From VRUE01 sp963702035 (GTDB lineage: Bacteria; Actinomycetota; Thermoleophilia; Solirubrobacterales; 70-9): a stretch of DNA of 64,000 nucleotides. The notes beneath the pieces were generated by a model that had not been told where the DNA came from, did no database searches, and was given only the letters and a program-made list of their open reading frames with translations. Below are positions 18,881 through 26,936 of the stretch, one piece after another. The stretch covers positions 310,001 to 374,000 of the forward strand of contig OY969700.1 in assembly GCA_963702035.1 (NCBI GenBank). The letters run 5' to 3'. The position numbers and the translations under genes were made by a program. Positions within the stretch are counted from its first letter, which is position 1, and every line of letters begins with the position of its first letter.

Positions 18881-18986
18881 GCGAGAGGCCCGATAACCGG
18901 CGCATATCGGCGTCCTCGGTCGCTCGCGTGCAGAGCACGCCACGCTCCCTGCGTCCACCGATCTGCTTGGTTCTCGGGCCTCTCGC
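18881..18986. repeat. 72-bp dispersed repeat, copy B, in a hairpin
   Basis: The core 18,899-18,970 is identical to copy A. It is bounded by a perfect 13-bp inverted repeat (18,881-18,893 with 18,974-18,986) whose sequence is unrelated to the stem around copy A. A degenerate partial copy of the core start (AACCGGCGCAT, then TCGGC) lies just upstream at about 18,836-18,868. Confidence 0.8.
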
Positions 18987-19019
18987 AGGACGTGGAAAGG
19001 CGAAGCAGAATTCACCATT

Positions 19020-19907
19020 GTGAACTGGGATGAGGCGCTTGTCGCCTTCGATCGAGATCTGAGGGCTAGGAGTCTGGCTGAGCGCACCCGCAAGGCATAT
19101 GGCGTCAACCTCGGCCAATTCGTGGAGTGGGCGAAGGCGCTGGGGCTGGAGCCTGGGGAGGTGCGGCATCGCGACGTGCGGCGTTATGGTGCCGGGCTCT
19201 CTTCCGCGGGAGCCGCGGCTGCGACCGTGGCGCGCAAGCTCGCGGCGATCCGTGGGCTCTTCGACTTTCTCGTCCGCACTGAACGGGTCGGGCAGAACCC
19301 CGCCGATCTCGTCTCCAGCCCGAAGCGCGAGGAAAAGCTGCCGCGGGTGCTGAACGGCGAGCAGGTGCGCTCGCTGCTGGAGCGGATTCCGGCGCGCACC
19401 TCGCTCGAGCTGCGCGACCGGGCGATGCTGGAGCTGGCGTATTCGTGTGGACTGCGCTGCGAGGAGATCGTCAACCTCGACCAGCGCTCCTTCGACTTCG
19501 AGACCGAGCAGCTGCGTGTGCTCGGCAAGGGCTCCAAGGAGCGGCTGCTGCCGGTCGGCGAGCCGGCCCAGCGGGCGCTGCGTCGCTATCTCGAGCGCGG
19601 TCGGCATGCCCTCTCGACCGACCCGCGAGAGCCTGCCCTGTTTCTCTCCAAGAGCGGCCGTCGCCTCTCCAACTCCGATGTCACCCGCCGCCTCTCCCTC
19701 TGGGTGCGCGAGGCTGCGCTTGCCGCCGGGGTCTCGCCGCACTCGCTGCGGCACAGCTTTGCCACCCACCTGCTGGAAGGGGGGGCGGATCTGCGTACGA
19801 TCCAGGAGTTGCTCGGCCACGCCTCGATTTCGACCACGCAGGTCTACACTCGGGTCAACGCCGCACGCCTACGGGAGGCGTACGCCGCGACCCATCCTCG
19901 CGCATGA
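19020..19907 (+). CDS. tyrosine recombinase XerC/XerD
   Basis: 295 aa, the usual Xer length. N-terminal SAM-like core-binding domain (LVAFDRDLRARSLAERTRKAYGVNL); catalytic residues in YSCGLRCEEIVNL (Arg), SPHSLRHSFATHLLEGGADL (His, Arg), LGHASISTTQVYT (His, Tyr nucleophile). Resolves chromosome dimers with FtsK. It sits in core genes, next to the sigma factor, and is likely the housekeeping Xer rather than an island integrase. GTG start. Confidence 0.92.
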   Translation: MNWDEALVAFDRDLRARSLAERTRKAYGVNLGQFVEWAKALGLEPGEVRHRDVRRYGAGLSSAGAAAATVARKLAAIRGLFDFLVRTERVGQNPADLVSSPKREEKLPRVLNGEQVRSLLERIPARTSLELRDRAMLELAYSCGLRCEEIVNLDQRSFDFETEQLRVLGKGSKERLLPVGEPAQRALRRYLERGRHALSTDPREPALFLSKSGRRLSNSDVTRRLSLWVREAALAAGVSPHSLRHSFATHLLEGGADLRTIQELLGHASISTTQVYTRVNAARLREAYAATHPRA

Positions 19908-19950
19908 TCCCCAAATGTTGCCCCGGCGGCCATAGAATCGAGCAAAGTCC

Positions 19951-20724
19951 ATGGAAACCGGCGTAAAAGAGGTAGAGCTACGCGACCTTTGGAGTCGCTA
20001 CAAGGACGACGGCGACCGCACCGCGCGGGAGCGGCTGGTGGTCGCCTACTCGCCGCTGGTCAAGTTCGTCGCCGGCCGCCTCGGGGCCGGGCTGCCCTCG
20101 CACGTCAACGACGCCGACCTGATCTCCTACGGCCTGATGGGCCTGATCGGCGCGATCGAGCGCTTCGAGCCCGAGCGGGGGATCAAGTTCGAGACTTTCG
20201 CGATGACGCGTATCCGTGGCGCGATCATCGACGAGCTGCGCTCGCTCGACTGGGTGCCGCGCTCGGTCCGTTCGCGGGCGCGGGAAATCGAGGCGGCGCA
20301 GACCAAGCTCGAGCACGAACTGCAGCGGGCGCCGACCGAGGCGGAGCTGGCGGCCAAAGTGGGGCTGAGCGAGGACGAACTGCAGACCTCTCTGCTCGAG
20401 ATCGCCAACTCCTCCGTCTACGCGCTGGACGAGCTCTGGACGATCTCCGACTCCTCCGGCGACTCTGTCTCGCTGCTCGACACGATCTCCGATCCGCGTG
20501 CCGATGACCCGCAGGAAGCGCTTGCCGGCAACGAGATCAAGGACCGGCTCACCGAGTCGATCGCCGGGCTGCCGGAGCGCGAGCAGCTGGTCGTCGCCCT
20601 CTACTACTACGAGAACCTCACCCTGCGCGAGATCGGCGAGGTCCTCGGCGTCACCGAGTCGCGCGTCTCCCAGCTGCACACGAAGGCGGTCATGCGGCTC
20701 AAAGGCTCCTTGCAAGAGGTCTGA
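19951..20724 (+). CDS. RNA polymerase sigma factor, FliA/WhiG family
   Basis: 257 aa group-3 sigma factor. Region 2 is YSPLVKFVAGRLGAGLP, DLISYGLMGLIGAIERFEPERGIKFETFAMTRIRGAIIDELR; then a WVPRSVR segment, region 3 and region 4 (LPEREQLVVALYYYENLTLREIGEVLGVTESRVSQLHTKA). WhiG/FliA factors control sporulation or motility genes. Which it controls here cannot be read from the window. Confidence 0.92.
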   Translation: METGVKEVELRDLWSRYKDDGDRTARERLVVAYSPLVKFVAGRLGAGLPSHVNDADLISYGLMGLIGAIERFEPERGIKFETFAMTRIRGAIIDELRSLDWVPRSVRSRAREIEAAQTKLEHELQRAPTEAELAAKVGLSEDELQTSLLEIANSSVYALDELWTISDSSGDSVSLLDTISDPRADDPQEALAGNEIKDRLTESIAGLPEREQLVVALYYYENLTLREIGEVLGVTESRVSQLHTKAVMRLKGSLQEV

Positions 20725-20765
20725 GCGGCTGCGGCCTCCCGGGTGGCCGCTGGTAATTTGAGCTG

Positions 20766-21314
20766 GTGAGTCCTGACGAGACCTGCGCGGTCTGCGGTCG
20801 CACGATCCTGGCCGGCGAGCGCACCCGCAGCTACATGAGCCCGAAGGACGGCCCGCGGCTGGTCTGCGATCTCTGCCGCCACCGTGCCGAGCAGCTCGGC
20901 TGGGTCAACCCGGCGGCCCCCGGCGCCAATGTGGGTCGCCGTCCGGAGCCGGAGCGAACCGAGTCGCCAATCGGGCGGCTGGAGCGGGCCGTCGCCCGCT
21001 TCAACGCAAGCGACGCCGCGCGCACGGTGGCCGGCCTGATGCGGACGCTGGGCCAGCCGCAGGTGTCGATCGGCTCCGCCGCCGGCTCGCCGAGCGAGGT
21101 GCGGATCACCGTCGCCTGGGAGCTCTGCTGGTACCAGTGGGGGGTGGACCTGGGCGACGAGCTGCGCGCGGTGTTCCAGCTCGACAAAGGCAGCGAGGTC
21201 GAGCAGCTCGACGGTTCCGCGAGACAGTGGAACGCGAGGGCGGGGGAGGGAGGCCGACTTGGGCTCGGCCTCCCGCGCGCGGATCGATCGCCCGACGGCG
21301 AGCCGGTTGGCTGA
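20766..21314 (+). CDS. hypothetical protein with N-terminal zinc-ribbon-like cysteines
   Basis: 182 aa, GTG start. CAVCGRTILAGERTR and CDLCRHRAEQLG form two CxxC knuckles, likely a zinc site. A central segment (PIGRLERAVARFNASDAARTVAGLMRTLG) and VAWELCWYQWGVDLG follow. I recognise the type from actinobacteria but no function. Lies between the sigma factor and the RNase H-like gene, probably in one operon. Confidence 0.7.
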   Translation: MSPDETCAVCGRTILAGERTRSYMSPKDGPRLVCDLCRHRAEQLGWVNPAAPGANVGRRPEPERTESPIGRLERAVARFNASDAARTVAGLMRTLGQPQVSIGSAAGSPSEVRITVAWELCWYQWGVDLGDELRAVFQLDKGSEVEQLDGSARQWNARAGEGGRLGLGLPRADRSPDGEPVG

Positions 21315-21318
21315 GCTC

Positions 21319-21723
21319 TTGACCAAGCTGATCGTCAACGTCGATGGCGGTGCCCGGGGCAACCCTGGCCCGGCGGCGATCGGGGCGGTGGTGCAGAGCG
21401 CCGACGGTGAGATGCTCGAGGAGCGCGGCGAGCGGATCGGCGTTGCGACCAACAACGTCGCCGAGTACCGGGCGCTGCTGCTCGGCATCGAGCTGGCGGC
21501 CGCGCGGGGAGCGAGTGAGGTCGAGCTGGTCGGCGACTCGGAGCTGATCGTGCGCCAGGTCAAGGGCGAGTACAAGGTCAAGGACGCGACGCTGCGCGAG
21601 CTGCACGGCGAGGTGAAGCGGGCGCTGCGCCCGTTCGAGAGCTGGACGATCCGCCACGTGCGGCGCGAGCAGAATGCCGAGGCCGACCGGCTCGTCAACG
21701 CTGCGCTGGATGGCGATGGCTGA
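21319..21723 (+). CDS. RNase HI-like protein
   Basis: About 134 aa. The RNase H fold is clear: LIVNVDGGARGNPGPAAIGAVV (first catalytic Asp), NNVAEYRALLLGIELA (Glu), VGDSELIVRQVKGEYKVKD (Asp) and REQNAEADRLVNAAL (last Asp). This is the small actinobacterial/archaeal rnhA-like form. The frame is open to 21,259; I place the start at TTG 21,319, five bases past the upstream stop, because similarity starts there. Confidence 0.85.
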   Translation: MTKLIVNVDGGARGNPGPAAIGAVVQSADGEMLEERGERIGVATNNVAEYRALLLGIELAAARGASEVELVGDSELIVRQVKGEYKVKDATLRELHGEVKRALRPFESWTIRHVRREQNAEADRLVNAALDGDG

Positions 21724-21871
21724 CCCGATCGACCCCCGCGTCAACGGCAACGGGATCGAGCTCTACCGCGACCGCCCCCGCGAGGAGTGGCCGCGCACCC
21801 CTGGCAGTGAGGAGATCGCGATGGTCACTGCACCTCTGGACCTCCACGATCTCCTCAGCGAGCTCGACTGA
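21716..21871 (+). CDS. small conserved-looking protein
   Basis: 51 aa, overlapping the RNase H-like stop by eight bases. Sequence starts MADPIDPRVNGNGIELYRDR and ends LDLHDLLSELD, polar and acidic. The overlap and matching codon use support coding; no family recognised. Confidence 0.5.
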   Translation: MADPIDPRVNGNGIELYRDRPREEWPRTPGSEEIAMVTAPLDLHDLLSELD

Positions 21872-21978
21872 TCTTGGGGGGGGTAAGTCGAGCCGAGGCC
21901 GCAACACGGAAGCGATCCATGGCCGGTAGCGGAGCAACTACGGATGGATTTGACGCCCCACGGTCGTACCATCGATCC

Positions 21979-22176
21979 ATGTTCCGGCGCACGAACGAGG
22001 AGGACGGCTTCCCGTGGAAGCTCTGGCTGCTGATCGGCTGCGTCGGTTGGATCGTCCTGATGGTCGCGATCGGCACCCCGATCGGGATCCTGATGACGCC
22101 GGCGTTCGGCCCGATCTGCGGCTGGTTGGTGGGAGGGGTCGTCTACCAGCTGACCGGCGTCCTAACCGGGCGCTGA
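21979..22176 (+). CDS. small membrane protein
   Basis: 65 aa beginning MFRRTNEEDGFPWKLW with two likely membrane segments (LLIGCVGWIVLMVAIGTPIG and FGPICGWLVGGVVYQL). The frame is open to 21,874, but the hydrophilic upstream part looks untranslated. No function recognised. It is the last core gene before the tRNA-Gly integration site. Confidence 0.55.
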   Translation: MFRRTNEEDGFPWKLWLLIGCVGWIVLMVAIGTPIGILMTPAFGPICGWLVGGVVYQLTGVLTGR

Positions 22177-22205
22177 CCACGAGAAGGGATAGAATCCCGC
22201 TCCGC

Positions 22206-22279
22206 GCGGCTGTAGCTCAGCTGGCTAGAGCGTCTGCTTGCCATGCAGAAGGTCGAGGGTTCGAATCCCTTCAGCCGCT
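22206..22279 (+). tRNA. tRNA-Gly (GCC)
   Basis: 74-nt cloverleaf. Acceptor 22,206-22,212 pairs with 22,272-22,278 and the discriminator is U, as for Gly. D stem GCTC/GAGC. Anticodon stem TCTGC/GCAGA with loop TTGCCAT gives anticodon GCC. T arm GAGGG-TTCGAAT-CCCTT. No encoded CCA. Its 3' half is the insertion site for the downstream elements. Confidence 0.95.
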
Positions 22280-22280
22280 T
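22236..22280 (+). repeat. attachment site 1 (tRNA-Gly 3' end)
   Basis: These 45 bases, from the anticodon arm to just past the discriminator, recur exactly at 32,927-32,971, and 43 of them at 43,935-43,977. An integrase gene stands next to this copy and points at it. This is the classic layout of an integrative element attL inside a tRNA gene that stays intact. Confidence 0.9.
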
Positions 22281-22316
22281 CAAACGAAAGCCCCGCTCCG
22301 GCGGGGTTTTTGTTTG
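22281..22316 (+). terminator. intrinsic terminator after tRNA-Gly
   Basis: CCCCGCTCCGGCGGGG hairpin (22,291-22,306) followed by TTTTT; an outer CAAAC/GTTTG pair extends the stem. It starts one base after the tRNA and should end the tRNA transcript. Confidence 0.85.
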
Positions 22317-22477
22317 AAGCAATGCGCAAGCAGGGGCGCAGAATGTCAGCGAAATCTGGCCCGTCTGCCAATAACTGCCAATTGAACGGCCCGTATCGCG
22401 AAGCTATAGCCGCCGCCCAGCAGTCAAAACGCGACCAAAATCCCAGCCAGAAGCCGGGGAACGGGAGCCTGAACCCG

Positions 22478-23749
22478 TCAGGCTGACGAAGAGACTGCGC
22501 TTGACGGCGAGTCGATATCGCCGACGAGGCCGTCAAGTGCGGCGCCGTGATCGTCCTTGGAGGCGATCACTTGGGCGTAGATGCCCAGCGTGACCTTTGG
22601 GTCGTTGTGTCCGACCTGGGCCATCACGTAAGGAACCGGGGGTGGCTGGGGCAGCGAGAACAGCAGGGAGATAAACGTCCGCCGCAGCGAGTGCGGCGTG
22701 ATGTTGGGGATCGAATCGTGCCCGGCCTTCCTTAGCTCCTCGTTCGACAATTTGACAGCGGCATCGAGGAATCGACCCCGGACGTTTGAGGCGTTGTCCG
22801 GCCGTCCAGTGGCCGTTGGGAAAACGAGGTCGTCGGGATCGGTGTGCTTCGTTCGGGTGCGGTACTCCGACAGAAGCTCTTGCAGGGTCGGCGTCAAATC
22901 GACCTCGCGGATGCCCGCATCGGTCTTTGCTTCCGTGATTCGCAACTTGCGAGCGCCGAGGCTCACGTCACGCCAGCGCAGATTCAGTGCCTCGCCAATT
23001 CGTAGACCGGCAAGAGTGAGGACGGCGAGCAGCGGGCGCCGCCGCCGCGTGTCGCCGAAGCGAGCTTCGGAGTCGAGCTTGCCAGCAGCGGCCAGGAGCG
23101 CGGCTACCTGCTCAGGTTGAAGGTAGGAGCGTGACGGCTTTGACTCCTTCAGCAAGCGCTTGCGGCCGTGCGCCGGATTCCTGTCCAGGTGCTCGTACTC
23201 GACCGCCTGCTCCAAGATCACGGCGAGGAGCCGGATCGTCTTGTTGATCGACCCGTTGGAGAGCGGGCGGGGGAGACGCTTCTGCTTCTCCTTCGGCAGC
23301 TTGGAATTCGCGGCGCGAAGCTCTCGCAAATCTTGGGCCTCGCGGACCTTCCCTCGCCGGTACCGATCAACTTCCTCGACCGTGATCGCCGACAACCGGT
23401 ACTTGGCGAAGTAGGGGAGAAGGTGGTTCGAGAGACGCCAGCGATAATCGACCTTCGTTCTCTCGCTCCATCCGGCTTCTGCGTCCTCGAACCATTCGGA
23501 AGCGAACTCGTGAAAGGTCGGGATCGCGGGCGGCTCGTCAACGACCTGGCGCTCACGCGGTTTCCAGATACCGCGCTCCACGTCCGCGAGCGTGTGGCGA
23601 AGCGCCGCTTCGGCTTTGGCGCGATCCCATCCTTCTTCGGGACTACCCAACGCTTCGTAGCGGCGCTTCCCGTAGGCCGAGAAGCGAACCGCCCAGGCGC
23701 TCTGATCGTTCTTCGGCTGGACCAACGTTCCGGTCGCCTTGCGAGCCAT
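22478..23749 (-). CDS. int: phage-type site-specific tyrosine integrase
   Basis: 423 aa. N-terminal AP2-like arm-binding region (WAVRFSAYGKRRYEALG), SAM-like core-binding domain (FHEFASEWFEDAEAGWSERTKVDY) and catalytic domain with LAGLRIGEALNLRW (Arg I), TPHSLRRTFISLL (His, Arg II), VGHNDPKVTLGIYAQ (His, Tyr). The gene lies 200 bp from the tRNA copy of the repeat and faces it, so it is the integrase of segment 1. The ATG starts right after the stop of a short leader frame (23,848-23,750). Confidence 0.93.
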   Translation of the reverse strand: MARKATGTLVQPKNDQSAWAVRFSAYGKRRYEALGSPEEGWDRAKAEAALRHTLADVERGIWKPRERQVVDEPPAIPTFHEFASEWFEDAEAGWSERTKVDYRWRLSNHLLPYFAKYRLSAITVEEVDRYRRGKVREAQDLRELRAANSKLPKEKQKRLPRPLSNGSINKTIRLLAVILEQAVEYEHLDRNPAHGRKRLLKESKPSRSYLQPEQVAALLAAAGKLDSEARFGDTRRRRPLLAVLTLAGLRIGEALNLRWRDVSLGARKLRITEAKTDAGIREVDLTPTLQELLSEYRTRTKHTDPDDLVFPTATGRPDNASNVRGRFLDAAVKLSNEELRKAGHDSIPNITPHSLRRTFISLLFSLPQPPPVPYVMAQVGHNDPKVTLGIYAQVIASKDDHGAALDGLVGDIDSPSSAVSSSA

Positions 23750-23848
23750 CTAGGCAGTCTCCGAGTGCTGGGCGGGACGGGAAGGATTACCGGCTCGGGG
23801 GCAACAGCCGTACGGCGACCGGGCGCCCATAAGATCGAATGAGGGCAT
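23750..23848 (-). CDS. 32-codon leader ORF before the integrase
   Basis: Reads MPSFDLMGARSPYG and ends with TAG directly abutting the integrase ATG, so termination here could feed initiation there. An AAGGAG site lies 12 bases upstream of its ATG. Its first codons resemble those of the 30,667 gene (MPCINPMGDGSP), and both follow a similar hairpin-AGACACA-GGAG leader. Confidence 0.45.
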   Translation of the reverse strand: MPSFDLMGARSPYGCCPRAGNPSRPAQHSETA

Positions 23849-23860
23849 GAGGAGAGCACA

Positions 23861-23906
23861 CTCCTTGTGTCTAGGGCCGCCTTGGTGTTGTCGCACCGGG
23901 CGGCCC
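23861..23906 (-). promoter_or_regulatory. structured leader upstream of the integrase
   Basis: On the minus strand a GGGCCGCC/GGCGGCCC hairpin (23,906-23,874) is followed by TAGACACAAGGAG and then the leader ORF. The same order (GC-rich hairpin, GAGACACAGGAGG, ATG-CCC) occurs before the 30,667 gene, so this is probably a shared regulatory leader. Confidence 0.5.
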
Positions 23907-23948
23907 GCTTTGGTTGTCGCTGCAAGATACATGCGAATCCAGACGGGC

Positions 23949-24299
23949 CTAGCCGATCCCGCCCCCCTTGATCGGGAGCAACGGAGCGGCGGTACTGCGG
24001 CGAGAGCGCCGGCGCTCGGTGCGCTCCCGCCCCGACTCCTGTTTCTTGCTGGTCGAGCGATTTTGCATTCGTTCGAGTGCGACCTGTGGATCGAAGCGCA
24101 AGTGCGCCTTGGGCCCGCTCCCTAACTTAACGGCCCCAAGCTCCGCCGCATGCGAATAGACCCAGGCCCGATCAGTTCCGAAGCGGCGTGCGATCTCGGC
24201 CGCATCCACGAAGCTGGCTGCACTCCGCGCGCCGCGCTGCTCAAGCAACTCCGCCACGCGAAGTGCTAGCGCCTCGATGTCCTCACGGTCGAGCGTCAC
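23949..24299 (-). CDS. helix-turn-helix protein, excisionase-like
   Basis: 116 aa from VTLDREDIEALALRVAELL; the GTG overlaps the stop of the upstream gene (GTGA), which decides the start. The centre reads FVDAAEIARRFGTDRAWVYSHAAELGAVKLGSGPKAHLRFD, a winged-helix/excisionase-type DNA-binding fold, followed by a basic tail. Likely a recombination directionality or regulatory protein of segment 1. Confidence 0.75.
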   Translation of the reverse strand: MTLDREDIEALALRVAELLEQRGARSAASFVDAAEIARRFGTDRAWVYSHAAELGAVKLGSGPKAHLRFDPQVALERMQNRSTSKKQESGRERTERRRSRRSTAAPLLPIKGGGIG

Positions 24300-24994
24300 C
24301 ACGGCACCTCCTCGGCCACGCCGACCTTGCCCTGGGCGGCTGCGACTTTGATCGCCCGCTTGACGGCACGGCGGGTACCGCCGGGCGGACAGGCGTAGAC
24401 GACCTTGCCGACCCAATCCGCCACTCGCCAGGCGCGCATGATCTTGGCGAGGCGGCGCGGAGACTTGGCGGTTAGCTCGATCTCGATGGAGACAACTTCG
24501 CCGTCTTTGAGGATCGCGAGGTCGGGGCGGTGAAGCCGCGACGCTCCGCTCGGCAGCAGCCCGACCGTGGCGCTGGCGAGCGGGCGATCCTCGATCCGCT
24601 CGGCGTAGACGATCTCGCGCTCGGTGAGGACGTGCTCTGGGCCGTGTACGCCGCAGAGCACTTGCGCAGCAGAGACGCAGCGCAGCGAGTGGGTGACGGT
24701 CGCTGGCGAAATCTCGGCGACGGGGAAGGGCAGGCCGGCGTAGGCGAGGCCATCGCGCGTCGCGCGCAGAAGGGTCGGCTCTGAGCGCAGGACCTCGATG
24801 CGCTCAAGCAGGCCCGCTTCTGCGCAGGTCGCCACGCGGCGATAGGCGGCGGTCCGCCCGACGCCCATCGCCTCCATCACATGCGCGATGGACACGATGC
24901 CGTGTCGGCCCACGTAGCGGAGAAGTTCTTGGTCACGGCTTCGCGCGCGCTCATATTGAGCGCTTGCGAAGAGCTTGTCGGCCTCAGATTGCAC
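24296..24994 (-). CDS. replication-relaxation family protein
   Basis: 232 aa. An N-terminal winged helix (QELLRYVGRHGIVSIAHVMEAMGVGRTAAYRRVATCAEAGLL) precedes a nuclease-like region with HRPDLAILKDGEVVSIEIELTAKSPRRLAKI. This pattern is that of the Replic_Relax proteins of actinobacterial plasmids and integrative elements. Start codon lies next to a 500-bp non-coding region rich in inverted repeats that could be the element's origin. Coupled to the HTH gene downstream. Confidence 0.75.
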   Translation of the reverse strand: MQSEADKLFASAQYERARSRDQELLRYVGRHGIVSIAHVMEAMGVGRTAAYRRVATCAEAGLLERIEVLRSEPTLLRATRDGLAYAGLPFPVAEISPATVTHSLRCVSAAQVLCGVHGPEHVLTEREIVYAERIEDRPLASATVGLLPSGASRLHRPDLAILKDGEVVSIEIELTAKSPRRLAKIMRAWRVADWVGKVVYACPPGGTRRAVKRAIKVAAAQGKVGVAEEVPW

Positions 24995-25096
24995 ATGACA
25001 TTAAGACGACACGCGATCAGTTTTCGCCCCCCGGCCCGCTCCCCGGTTTTCCCTTCGATAACTACCCGCTCCCGGTTCCCCCGGCCCCGGACACGA

Positions 25097-25250
25097 GACC
25101 GGCAATCCACCCCCGGACCTCGGTGAAAGGACGATTGGGTCCCCCCGGGAAACCACTCTCCTCCCTACCCCATGCTGTTTGTGTGTGGTCGGCGGTGCAA
25201 GCGCCGACCACAGGCAAACAGCATGGGGGTTCGGGGGTGGATTGCCGGTC
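25097..25250. repeat. large nested inverted repeat, possible origin or leader
   Basis: Outer arms 25,097-25,115 and 25,232-25,250 match perfectly over 19 bp. Inside, 25,167-25,193 pairs imperfectly with 25,201-25,228 around a short loop. The pair folds the segment into one long rod upstream of the replication-relaxation gene. It has no coding content and could be a replication or transfer origin, or a structured 5' leader. Confidence 0.65.
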
Positions 25251-25380
25251 CACGCCTCGGTCCACGGGTGCGTCCACCCCTCCGGGAGCGATGAGGCAGC
25301 GGCGTCAAGGCGCTTCCCCAAGCGAATCGGCTCGTGTAAGAGGCGGGCGGATGATCCTGCCGACCTGCCCGCAGGCTAAC

Positions 25381-25455
25381 GCCGCGAGGCAGGCCGTCAA
25401 CCCCTGAAGGGGTCGGGCGCTACGCGCCCTTGACTGCCTGCCTTCGCGGCGCTTT
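25381..25455 (+). other. three-way-junction structured element followed by a T-run
   Basis: 25,381-25,393 pairs with 25,437-25,450 (one bulge) and GTCAA with TTGAC closes inside it. Two further hairpins, CCCC-TGAA-GGGG and GGGCGC-TAC-GCGCCC, sit within, giving a three-way junction. GCGCTTTTT follows. This could be a single-strand origin, a terminator or a small structured RNA. The rest of 25,251-25,520 shows no gene. Confidence 0.5.
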
Positions 25456-25520
25456 TTGGCAGTTAGGTCGGGCTGGGAGGGGGGTGTCGGGGGAGGGGAC
25501 GAGCACGACCTGCTGCCGAG

Positions 25521-26456
25521 CTAGCGGTGAAAACGATCCCAATGGCAGTTCTTGAACTTCTTGCCGCTCCCACAAAGGCATGGATCGTTGCGACCCGTTT
25601 TACGTACCTCGTCCGGCTCAATGATCGCGAACGCATATTGATTCTCAGTCGCTACTCGCTTCAATTCCGCGTCGGCTTCCTCACCGAGCGCGAAGTGATC
25701 GACCAGCAGCGACATGAGATTGCTGTGGCTAAAGAAGGTGCCCATCATCGCGTCGGACAGCAGGTCGGAGCCTGGTCCGATCCTCATCGAGATACCTGCC
25801 TGGCCCTCCGGTCCGACAGCCGCCGGGTCGAGCGCCAAGCCAAAGATCGCACTTGCCGACGCATGCATCTCCTTTGAGTTGCGGCCGTATTCGTGCTTCA
25901 AATAGAACCGAAGGGTTGAGCGTCCTGGCTCCTCCCATTGATCTTCGACGGCCCCGATGAGATCCCAGACTGAATCGTGCCCGGTCCAAAGCCGCTGATT
26001 CCCTTTTCCGAAAAGCTTGCGTGCCATCTTCAGTTGTGCCTCGGTCAACTCGCTCGTACCCTGCGGCGGCTCGAAGTCCGGGTGTAGCTCTTCAACCTTC
26101 TCGCGCATCAGGTGTAGCTCGTATTCGTTCGCCAGGGCAAAACGCTCTGCCGCATCGCCGGGATTGGCAGCTACCCAATGAGCCACTGCCATGCCCTCAA
26201 ACAACGAGCGATTCAGCATCAGCGCCTCGCGCCCAAATCCATCTTCGGCTAAATGGATCGCGGCCTTAAAGGTCGTCGTGCCCCGCGCAATCGCAAGCGC
26301 CAGAATTCGATCCCCCTCGCTTCGTATGCCCCCTTGTTTTGGCCACAAGTCGAGCAGGAGATCCGAGGTGGCGTCAAGCGTGCGGACCGCCGCGATCTCT
26401 AGGTCGAACTCCCGCTCGACATGGCCCCGTATTTCCTCGCGCGTTTCGGTGCTCAA
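25521..26456 (-). CDS. DUF5677-like protein with C-terminal SEC-C zinc motif
   Basis: 311 aa. Helical body with the features ALMLNRSLFEGMAVAHWVAANP and KEMHASASAIFGL, as in DUF5677 proteins. It ends in GRNDPCLCGSGKKFKNCH, a textbook SEC-C metal-binding motif. Function unknown; such proteins are common in mobile and defence regions. Confidence 0.75.
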   Translation of the reverse strand: MSTETREEIRGHVEREFDLEIAAVRTLDATSDLLLDLWPKQGGIRSEGDRILALAIARGTTTFKAAIHLAEDGFGREALMLNRSLFEGMAVAHWVAANPGDAAERFALANEYELHLMREKVEELHPDFEPPQGTSELTEAQLKMARKLFGKGNQRLWTGHDSVWDLIGAVEDQWEEPGRSTLRFYLKHEYGRNSKEMHASASAIFGLALDPAAVGPEGQAGISMRIGPGSDLLSDAMMGTFFSHSNLMSLLVDHFALGEEADAELKRVATENQYAFAIIEPDEVRKTGRNDPCLCGSGKKFKNCHWDRFHR

Positions 26457-26480
26457 CTCGGCGTCTCCGTCATTGGCGAT

Positions 26481-26924
26481 CTACGGATAGCGACCGTGCA
26501 GGCGTTTGTGGGCGCGTTCGTAGACGCTGTGCGTGTTGGGATTATCGGGGTGGCGCTCGCCGAAGGCGATCATCACCCAAGCCAGCCCCGCGGGCTCTTT
26601 GGTGAGCCGAAAGACAAAGCCGAACGGCCCATCTGAGGCACCTCTGCCGAGCGGGACGTAGAGCTTGCGACAGCCCGGCAGGCGCGTCGAGTTCGGTCCT
26701 TCTGCCTCGCACCGTTCCCAGTCCAGTTCTGCCCGTCCAGCTTCGATTTCTCGGCGGGCGCGTTCTGCTTGCAGTCGAGCGGTGGATCGCGTATCCAGAC
26801 GCTCAACCTCTTGCCTCCACACAGGTTCGCGGAATTGGACAGGGGCCGAGGGCAGTTTTCGTCCTGGCGAGGGCACGCGCGCAGGATAAGCGCCCCCGAG
26901 AATCGATACCGCAAGGCGGGCCAA
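26481..26924 (-). CDS. hypothetical protein, possible toxin partner
   Basis: 147 codons from a TTG; the true start may be further in, because a hairpin (AGGCGGG/CCCGCCT) covers 26,914-26,932. The C-terminal half (RKLYVPLGRG, GPFGFVFRLTKE, GLAWVMIAFGERHP, SVYERAHKRLHGRYP) looks like a compact alpha/beta protein of RelE size, but I cannot assign a family. It follows a broken antitoxin-like frame. Confidence 0.5.
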   Translation of the reverse strand: MARLAVSILGGAYPARVPSPGRKLPSAPVQFREPVWRQEVERLDTRSTARLQAERARREIEAGRAELDWERCEAEGPNSTRLPGCRKLYVPLGRGASDGPFGFVFRLTKEPAGLAWVMIAFGERHPDNPNTHSVYERAHKRLHGRYP

Positions 26925-26936
26925 GCCCGCCTGCGT

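Noticed and set aside
13490..18970. CRISPR array from the 72-bp repeats
   Set aside because: Only two copies 5.4 kb apart, no regular spacing and no cas genes.
19020..19907. Integrase of a third mobile element
   Set aside because: Standard 295-aa Xer, among core genes with matching composition and no flanking att repeats.
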